Shown: positions 1 to 5,299 of the stretch, piece after piece
Layout: each line of letters opens with the position of its first letter
Numbering within the stretch: position 1 is the stretch's first letter
Program-made: the position numbers and the translations under genes
Notes under the pieces: model-generated
Databases searched by the model: none
What the model saw: the letters and a program-made list of their open reading frames with translations, nothing else
Told to the model about the DNA's origin: nothing
DNA from: Gemmataceae bacterium
GTDB lineage: Bacteria; Planctomycetota; Planctomycetia; Gemmatales; Gemmataceae
Length of the DNA: 5,299 nt
Assembly: GCA_947490035.1 (NCBI GenBank)
Contig: CANLGS010000363.1
Span: 1 to 5,299 of the forward strand
Direction of reading: 5' to 3'

Positions 1-56
1 AGGGTGAGTCAACATCCCTGGTGAAAACAACTTATAGCAATCGCTCGCGATGTTGT
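1..56. other. Atypical low-GC segment, possible junction inside the CotH gene
   Basis: By hand count the first 60 bases are about 47% G+C (28 of 60), clearly below the coding sequence that follows. Codons here give residues such as NRSRCC just before KGWGNST, where CotH homologues normally have a hydrophobic strand leading into the KGN/RGN motif. CAACAT at 10-15 is inverted as ATGTTG at 50-55. These signs fit the end of an inserted element or a rearrangement breakpoint near base 56. The flank outside the window is needed to decide. Confidence 0.35.
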
Positions 57-1325
57 AAGGGGTGGGGCAACTCGACGTACCTCTCGACCGCGCGCAGCCT
101 GAAGCGCTCGTTCAAGGTCGATCTGAACCGCCTCGACGACAAGGGCCAGTTCCACGGTCTGAAGTCGCTCACGCTCAACTGCGAGGTGCTCGACCCGACC
201 CGCAGCCGCGAGGCGCTCGCGTACTCGATCTACCGCGCCGCCGGCGTGCCCGCCCCGCGGACCGCGTTCGCGGAGGTCGCGCTCACCGTGCCCGGCAAGT
301 ACGACAAGGAACACGTCGGGCTGTACACGCTCGTCGAGACCGTGGACAAGAACTTCCTGAAGGCGCACTACAAGACCGACAAGGGGCTGCTGATGAAGCC
401 CGAGCGCATCCGCGGGCTGGACTACCTCGGCGAAGACTGGGCACGCTACAAGGACACCTACCAGCCGAAGCGCGACGCGACGAAGGACGAGAGCAAGCGC
501 GTCATCGACTTCACCAAACTCGTGAACCAGGGCACCGACGCGGACTTCAACAAGGACATCGCGACTTACCTCGATGTCGATGCGTTCCTGAAGTACATGG
601 CCGTGACCGCGGTCGTCGCGAACCTCGACAGCTTCTTCACGCTCGGCCACAACTACTGCCTGTACCTGCATCCCACGACGAACAAGTTCCACTTCATCCC
701 GTGGGACGTGGACCTGTCGATGGGCAACTTCGCGATGATGGGCAACGCCGATCAGCAGATGGATTTGAACCTCAGCAAGCCGTACGCGCAGTCGCGCCTC
801 GCCGACCGGCTGATGGCGAACAAGGAGATCGCGGCGAAGTACCAGCAGGTGCTGAAGGAGGTGGTGCCGGTCTGCTTCGCGAAGGACAAGGTGCTGAAGG
901 AGATCGAGGCCATCGAGAAGACGGTCAAGCCGCTGATCGAGAAGGAGCAGAAGGCGGTGAGCGCGCGGAAGGAACCCGCCGGCGGCGGGTTCGGCGGCTT
1001 CGGCGCGCCCCCGCCGGACCTGCGGAAGTTCGTGGAGAAGCGCAGCGAGTCGATCGCGGCGCAACTCGCGGGCGAGCGGAAGGGCTTCACGCCGGCCGGG
1101 TTCGGCTTCGGCGGCCCGCCCCCGCCCCGCCCCTTGCCGGGCGACGTACTCCCGCCGAACGTCCAGACCAACCTGCAAATGACCGACGCGCAAAAGAAGG
1201 AACTCGCCGACTTGCAGAAGAAGGTGGACGCGGAACTCGATAAGATTCTAACACCGGAACAGCGCTCGCAACTGAAGCGGATGCGCGAGGGCGGCATGGG
1301 CGGCTTCCCGCCGAAGATGCCGTGA
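21..1325 (+). CDS. CotH-family (CotH kinase-like) protein, 5'-truncated
   Basis: CotH-family proteins include the Bacillus spore-coat protein kinase CotH; in planctomycetes the substrate is unknown. Family features are GNSTY near the N-terminus followed by a basic SLKRSFKVDLNR stretch, then the LDPTRSREALAYSIYRAAGVPAPRT block, GLYTLVE, GLLMKPE, GHNYCLYL (residues 209-216) and FIPWDVDL (225-232), whose Asp residues lie in the conserved active-site region. After the domain come two Gly/Pro-rich linkers (about 318-333 and 356-380) and a charged helical tail with two LTxxQ-like motifs (MTDAQ 387-391, LTPEQ 410-414). Residues are numbered from GTG 21, but the frame is open to base 3, no signal peptide is visible, and residues before KGWGNST do not resemble the family. 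The gene is therefore either cut by the window edge or disrupted upstream. Family assignment is firm; the true start is not visible. Confidence 0.85.
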   Translation: MKTTYSNRSRCCKGWGNSTYLSTARSLKRSFKVDLNRLDDKGQFHGLKSLTLNCEVLDPTRSREALAYSIYRAAGVPAPRTAFAEVALTVPGKYDKEHVGLYTLVETVDKNFLKAHYKTDKGLLMKPERIRGLDYLGEDWARYKDTYQPKRDATKDESKRVIDFTKLVNQGTDADFNKDIATYLDVDAFLKYMAVTAVVANLDSFFTLGHNYCLYLHPTTNKFHFIPWDVDLSMGNFAMMGNADQQMDLNLSKPYAQSRLADRLMANKEIAAKYQQVLKEVVPVCFAKDKVLKEIEAIEKTVKPLIEKEQKAVSARKEPAGGGFGGFGAPPPDLRKFVEKRSESIAAQLAGERKGFTPAGFGFGGPPPPRPLPGDVLPPNVQTNLQMTDAQKKELADLQKKVDAELDKILTPEQRSQLKRMREGGMGGFPPKMP

Positions 1326-1344
1326 GCGGAGTTCTTAGTTTTGG

Positions 1345-1409
1345 TCTTGTGGCACAGGCTTCCAGCCTGTGTGCCTTTGAAACACAGGCTGGAAGCCTGT
1401 GCCACAAGA
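1345..1409. repeat. REPIN-like hairpin repeat, 28-bp perfect arms
   Basis: Arms 1345-1372 and 1382-1409 are perfect reverse complements around a 9-base loop (1373-1381). Each arm is itself palindromic: CACAGGCT, three bases, then AGCCTGTG, so each half can also fold alone. This two-REPs-head-to-head plan is that of a REPIN. It lies 19 bases after the CotH stop codon and 51 bases before the DUF1501 start. Translated, it gives strings such as WHRLPACV and HRLEACATR, familiar as spurious N-termini in planctomycete proteomes (from memory, not searched). Confidence 0.85.
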
Positions 1410-1460
1410 GAAGATGGTGGGACGGCGCAATGCCTTGTCTTACCCTACGAAGCAGACCAC

Positions 1461-2879
<1,419 letters not shown>

Positions 2880-2884
2880 GGAAG

Positions 2885-3002
2885 CGAAGAATGGCCCGCT
2901 GATGACGCAGATGGGAGCGCAGATGAAATCAGATCAGAACGAATCTTGTCTGATCTGATTTCATCTGCGCTCCCATCTGCGTCATCAGCGGGCCATTCTT
3001 CG
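2885..3002. repeat. Perfect 54-bp inverted repeat between convergent genes
   Basis: Arms 2885-2938 and 2949-3002 are exact reverse complements over 54 bases, checked base by base, with a 10-base loop (2939-2948). The arm contains a short internal direct repeat, CGCAGATG at 2906-2913 and 2919-2926, and ends in ATCAGATCAGA. It starts 5 bases after the DUF1501 stop and ends 10 bases from the stop of the minus-strand lipoprotein gene, filling the convergent gap. As RNA it would form a long hairpin from either strand. Neither end has a T-tract, so it is not a textbook terminator. Confidence 0.95.
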
Positions 3003-3012
3003 TTGTGTTGCG

Positions 3013-3135
3013 CTATTTCTTCTGCGTGGCGGGGCGGTCGTAGTCGCTGTTCTTGCCGCGTTCGCGGGCGCCGCCGCAGCCGAGCGCGGTCAGGCTCAGC
3101 GCGAGAAGCAGTCCGACAATAAAGGTGCGTCGCAC
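3013..3135 (-). CDS. Miniature lipoprotein, 40 aa, unknown function
   Basis: This small gene begins with GTG at 3135 and ends with TAG at 3015-3013. The protein starts MRRTFIVGLLLALSLTALGC: two Arg, a hydrophobic core, and a lipobox-like TALGC with Cys20. It would be lipidated and anchored in a membrane, leaving a mature peptide of only 21 residues, Cys-Gly-Gly followed by a charged tail ending TQKK. A good ribosome binding site, GGAG at 3145-3142 on the minus strand, stands 6 bases before the GTG, and no in-frame start lies closer upstream. Ala at the -3 lipobox position is less usual than Leu or Val. The gene follows the terminator at 3201-3237, so it probably has its own promoter, which I cannot place. 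I do not recognise a function; tiny lipoproteins of this build are common in Gemmata-like genomes. Confidence 0.7.
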   Translation of the reverse strand: MRRTFIVGLLLALSLTALGCGGARERGKNSDYDRPATQKK

Positions 3136-3200
3136 GGGTGACTCCGCGAAGTGGAGGCGCGCGGTCGGGGCGGGTCCGGCACACTCGAAGACATGCTACG

Positions 3201-3237
3201 AAAAAACGAGGGGCCGACCGGTAACCGGCCGACCCCC
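3201..3237 (-). terminator. Rho-independent terminator of the 36-aa lipoprotein gene
   Basis: Read on the minus strand, arms 3237-3225 and 3221-3209 form a 13-bp GC-rich stem with three G-U pairs in RNA and a 3-base loop, followed by CG and six T (plus A-tract 3201-3206). It lies about 40 bases after the stop of the lipoprotein gene at 3277-3387 and separates it from the next minus-strand gene. Confidence 0.85.
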
Positions 3238-3276
3238 ATCCACGGTAACGTGGTTCCCGCTCACGCGGGCGTCAGA

Positions 3277-3387
3277 CTACTTGGTGCTGGGCTTCGGGCC
3301 GGCGGCCGGCGTGGTCGCGCTGCTGCCGCAACCGACGACGGTCGCGACGCTCAGGGCCAGGATCAACATGGCGATAACCTTCTTCAT
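3277..3387 (-). CDS. Miniature lipoprotein, 36 aa, unknown function
   Basis: The protein begins MKKVIAMLILALSVATVVGC, a textbook lipoprotein signal: two Lys, a hydrophobic core, and lipobox VVGC with Cys20. The mature peptide is only 17 residues, low-complexity Ser/Thr/Ala/Pro-rich, ending GPKPSTK. ATG at 3387 is chosen because a strong ribosome binding site, GAGGAG at 3399-3394 on the minus strand, stands exactly 6 bases before it. The same frame stays open to 3507, but that extension is not protein-like and would bury the signal peptide. The stop is TAG at 3279-3277, and a strong terminator follows, making this a single-gene transcript. Its length, signal layout and Cys20 position match the neighbouring 40-residue lipoprotein, though the mature tails differ. 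Function unknown; a membrane-anchored peptide is the only supported statement. Confidence 0.8.
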   Translation of the reverse strand: MKKVIAMLILALSVATVVGCGSSATTPAAGPKPSTK

Positions 3388-3614
3388 CGGGAACTCCTCA
3401 GTAAACGTGGGACACAGGTTGAAACAACAGAGAGGATTCCACACGTGCCCCGGCCTATCCGGGGTCGCGGCCTTCTGTTTTGTTGGGGTTTTAACAGAAC
3501 CAACCACACCGTCCCAGCAAGCGTCGAGCGCAACTCATTCCTGAGCCACGACTTCGGCGCCCTTTGTTGCCGGCTGATGCAGTCACTTCCGTTTCACCCA
3601 CGACCACATAGATA
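3388..3614. other. Divergent intergenic region, left half, no gene seen
   Basis: This is the upstream side of the minus-strand lipoprotein gene and should contain its promoter. I see a 6-bp hairpin, CCCCGG (3448-3453) and CCGGGG (3459-3464) around CCTAT, which would fall in the leader of that mRNA about 60 bases before its start. A weak minus-strand sigma-70-like arrangement (TTGCTG at 3520-3515, AT-richer bases near 3497-3489) is not good enough to call. No convincing open reading frame or RNA gene is visible. Confidence 0.5.
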
Positions 3615-3802
3615 CGAACCGCGGGATGATATTCCCGAAAAATCCCCGACTGCCGAAATTTTCCTCTCTAACGTGAGAACAGTTCCAGGTACCCGCTCGT
3701 TCTTTCGCCGCTCGCGGCTTCGCAGGGAGCGTTTCACCGCATCCCTGCGAAGCCGCGAGCGGCGGAAAGAATGCGCTGCTCGGGAATAAACCCCGCGGTT
3801 CG
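3615..3802. repeat. MITE-like nested inverted-repeat element (candidate)
   Basis: Bases 3615-3637 and the reverse complement of 3781-3802 match closely: both begin CGAACCGCGGG and end ATTCCCG or TTATTCCCG, differing in a few central bases. These imperfect 22-23-bp outer arms enclose a second, unrelated inverted repeat at 3701-3770. About 188 bp bounded by inverted termini with no coding content is the layout of a miniature inverted-repeat element. The right end lies 25 bases before the sigma factor start, so it may shape that gene's promoter. No clear target duplication is visible, so a MITE remains one reading only. Confidence 0.45.
3701..3770. repeat. Inner inverted repeat, 28/29-base arms with one bulge
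   Basis: Arms 3701-3728 and 3742-3770 are reverse complements except for one extra G in the right arm (GGCGGAAAGA against TCTTTCGCC). The core includes CGCTCGCGGCTTCGCAGGGA. The loop is 13 bases, with a further possible GCG/CGC pairing inside. It is a REP-type hairpin upstream of the sigma factor gene; no T-tract follows. Confidence 0.85.
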
Positions 3803-3827
3803 GGTTCGTGAAGGATGAGGGTTTGGT

Positions 3828-4385
3828 ATGGCGTCCGGTGGCCTGCCCCAGTTGATCGACGCCCACTACGAGGCTCTCTACCGGTACGCCTACCGACTGA
3901 GCGGGTCGTCGGCCGATGCCGAAGACCTCACTCAGGAGACGTTCGGGAAGGCACTCGCCCGGTTGCCACAGCTCCGCGAACCGGACCGCGCCAAAGCCTG
4001 GCTGTTCCGAATCCTGCGGAACCTGTATCTGCATAAGGTTCGCGACCAGAATCGCCACAAGGTCGTGCCGCTGGACGCGGTCGGCGACCTGCCCGGTCGC
4101 CCGGACGACGAGACGCCGGAGATCGACCCGGCGAAACTTCAGCAGGCGCTCGACGAACTGGATGAGACGTTTCGCACGCCCATCATCCTGTTCTATTTTG
4201 AAGAGTTCAGTTACCGCGACATCGCCGAGCAGATGGACCTGCCGATTGGAACCGTGATGTCGCGCCTGGCGCGGGGGAAAGCGTACCTGAGAACCCGCCT
4301 CGCCCCGCCCGACGAATTGACTCGCGAACGGCCCACCCTCTCGCCTGGGGCTGCTCCGAAGAAGGTGACCGATGGAATGCCGTGA
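3828..4385 (+). CDS. ECF-type RNA polymerase sigma factor
   Basis: A 185-residue extracytoplasmic-function sigma factor that would direct RNA polymerase to a stress or envelope regulon. Region 2 runs from about residue 8 to 65, with the family pattern YRYAYRLSGSSADAEDLTQE (18-37) and AWLFRILRN (57-65). A linker of about 40 residues leads to region 4 (about 108-157), whose helix-turn-helix SYRDIAEQMDLPIGTVMSRL (128-147) should read the -35 element. The last ~28 residues are a short polar extension. ATG 3828 is chosen because GAGGG at 3817-3821 sits 6 bases upstream. The stop lies 14 bases inside the downstream anti-sigma gene, a sign of translational coupling. Autoregulation is usual for such pairs, but I could not place an ECF promoter; the upstream DNA is occupied by the nested repeat element. 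The exact ECF group is not assigned. Confidence 0.95.
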   Translation: MASGGLPQLIDAHYEALYRYAYRLSGSSADAEDLTQETFGKALARLPQLREPDRAKAWLFRILRNLYLHKVRDQNRHKVVPLDAVGDLPGRPDDETPEIDPAKLQQALDELDETFRTPIILFYFEEFSYRDIAEQMDLPIGTVMSRLARGKAYLRTRLAPPDELTRERPTLSPGAAPKKVTDGMP

Positions 4386-5121
4386 CGCACAATTTTACCT
4401 GAGGATGCGACGCCACGCGGCCGACGAACTCGGCCCGGACGTGACCGCACCGCTCGACGAACACCTGGCCGCGTGCCCGGCGTGCGCCGCCGAGGCCCGC
4501 GCGCTGATGTCGTTCGACCGCGCCGTCGCGAGCGCGATGGTCGCGGTGCCGATTCCGGCCGGGTTGCGGGCGCGGCTCGTCGCGGCCGGCGCCGAGAAGC
4601 AGGGCGCGGCGCTCCGGCGCAAGGCGTACCGGGCCGTCGCCGCGCTCGCCGCCTCGGTGCTGTTCGCGGGCCTCGCGCTGGGCGTGTTCACGAACACCCG
4701 CCCCAAGGTGAACACCGACGACCTCGTCGCCGTCAACGACCGGCAACTGAGCGAGCCGCAACTGTCCACGAAGGAATGGCTGGTTGTGCAGAAATTGCCG
4801 GACCAACTGCCGCTGCCGTTCGATTACGGCTTACTCGTGTTCCGCGGGTACGAGAAGGTGAACGGCCGCGAGGTGCCGGTGATCGTGTTCCGCAGCCCGC
4901 CGCCGGACCCCGCGAACCCCGGCGAACCGGCCGGCTTCGCGAAGGTGTACCTGTTCCCGAACGACCGCTTCGACACGAAGAACGTCCAGAACGCGCAGGC
5001 GTCGCTCACCCGCGCGCAGGTGTTCGTGAGCGACAAGAGTTATCGCGGCGTGACCTACGTGTTCGTCCACACCGGGCGCGACCTGCACAAGTTCTTCGTC
5101 AACGGCAACGGCGCGCTCTGA
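4372..5121 (+). CDS. Transmembrane zinc-finger anti-sigma factor
   Basis: A 249-residue membrane anti-sigma factor, predicted to bind and silence the adjacent ECF sigma factor. The N-terminal zinc-binding anti-sigma domain shows Cys3 and the H-x3-C-x2-C motif HLAACPAC (His31, Cys35, Cys38), giving a full set of four ligands. A basic stretch (82-87) precedes one membrane segment at about 88-106 (Ala/Leu/Val-rich). The remaining ~140 residues should lie outside the cytoplasm; they include LPDQLPLPFDYGLLVF, VPVIVFRSPPPDP and GVTYVFVHTGRDLHKFF, a pattern I recall from other planctomycete anti-sigma proteins but cannot name as a domain. ATG 4372 overlaps the sigma gene by 14 bases, with AAGG at 4362-4365 as ribosome binding site. 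No protease cleavage site can be pointed to. The role is confident from motif plus context; the signal sensed is unknown. Confidence 0.92.
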   Translation: MECRDAQFYLRMRRHAADELGPDVTAPLDEHLAACPACAAEARALMSFDRAVASAMVAVPIPAGLRARLVAAGAEKQGAALRRKAYRAVAALAASVLFAGLALGVFTNTRPKVNTDDLVAVNDRQLSEPQLSTKEWLVVQKLPDQLPLPFDYGLLVFRGYEKVNGREVPVIVFRSPPPDPANPGEPAGFAKVYLFPNDRFDTKNVQNAQASLTRAQVFVSDKSYRGVTYVFVHTGRDLHKFFVNGNGAL

Positions 5122-5155
5122 CACCGGATTTGGTGGAGCAGGCCGCTTTTTCTTT

Positions 5156-5283
5156 CCCTCTCCCCTTGCGGGAGAGGGTGGCCGCGCTTCGCGGACGGGT
5201 GAGGGGTAATGTTACGCGCACCAAAACGGTTTCGCGTTACCTTCTGAATTCCACCCCTCACCCGCCGCGAAGCGCGGCGACCT
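5156..5283. repeat. Paired REP-type element downstream of the anti-sigma gene
   Basis: The left half has a 9-bp hairpin (CCCTCTCCC 5156-5164, GGGAGAGGG 5170-5178), a second hairpin CCGCG/CGCGG (5182-5194), then CGGGTGAGGGGT. The right half (about 5252-5283) repeats the second part in inverted orientation: CCCCTCACCCG, then CGCCGCG/CGCGGCG (5263-5279), matching the reverse complement of the left half with one indel and a few mismatches. It begins 34 bases after the anti-sigma stop. The inverted partner of the first hairpin is not seen and may lie beyond the right edge. Confidence 0.8.
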
Positions 5284-5299
5284 CACCTTCTGAATCCCA
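5239..5299. repeat. Short direct repeat flanking the right REP half
   Basis: ACCTTCTGAATTCCA at 5239-5253 recurs as ACCTTCTGAATCCCA at 5285-5299, 14 of 15 bases identical, with starts 46 bases apart. It could be the start of a tandem array of REP halves continuing past the window, or a duplication left by insertion. Confidence 0.7.

Noticed and set aside
1341..1460. N-terminal extension of the DUF1501 gene starting at TTG 1341
   Set aside because: The extra residues are translated repeat sequence, and they would place 40 residues ahead of a textbook Tat signal that starts properly at ATG 1461.
3388..3507. Longer version of the 36-residue lipoprotein starting at 3507
   Set aside because: It would put 40 unrelated residues before a perfect lipoprotein signal; the GAGGAG site fixes the start at 3387.
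3677..3685. GAACAGTTC palindrome as a LexA-like operator
   Set aside because: Gram-positive-type LexA sites have four bases between GAAC and GTTC, here only one; a lone 9-base palindrome is not enough.
5156..5178. Hairpin after the anti-sigma gene as a rho-independent terminator
   Set aside because: The stem is good, but no T-tract follows on the plus strand (the T-run lies before it) and none on the minus strand; it fits a REP element better.
5055..5261. 68-codon minus-strand frame at the right end
   Set aside because: It is mostly translated REP sequence plus antisense of the anti-sigma C-terminus.

Overview
The window is high-GC DNA that most resembles a planctomycete of the Gemmata type. 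This rests on gene content: a CotH-like protein with a Gly/Pro-rich linker and an LTxxQ-type tail, a Tat-exported DUF1501 protein, very small lipoproteins, and an ECF sigma factor paired with a membrane zinc-finger anti-sigma. Translated forms of the intergenic repeats also look familiar from planctomycete genomes. No marker gene fixes the taxon.

Layout from left to right: (1) a 5'-truncated CotH-family gene on + (to 1325), whose first ~55 bases do not look like the rest; (2) a hairpin repeat (1345-1409); (3) a DUF1501 gene on + (1461-2879); (4) a perfect 54-bp inverted repeat (2885-3002); (5) two miniature lipoprotein genes on - (3013-3135 and 3277-3387), separated by a strong rho-independent terminator; (6) a ~440-bp divergent intergenic region whose right half holds nested inverted repeats with a MITE-like layout (3615-3802); (7) an ECF sigma factor gene (3828-4385) overlapping a zinc-finger anti-sigma gene (4372-5121), both on +; (8) a paired REP-type repeat running to the window edge (5156-5299).

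Functionally there are three groups. CotH plus DUF1501 are probably both exported or surface-associated proteins of unknown substrate. The two tiny lipoproteins appear to be separately transcribed. The sigma/anti-sigma pair is a classic transmembrane signalling module: the anti-sigma should hold the sigma factor at the membrane through its N-terminal zinc finger and sense something outside with a ~140-residue C-terminal domain.

The most distinctive property is that four stretches, three gaps between genes and the right-hand end, each carry an inverted repeat, and the four are unrelated in sequence. I see no CRISPR array, phage, tRNA, rRNA or complete insertion sequence, and no convincing new multi-gene system. 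The repeats, the two mini-lipoproteins and the disrupted start of the CotH gene are the points worth following up.
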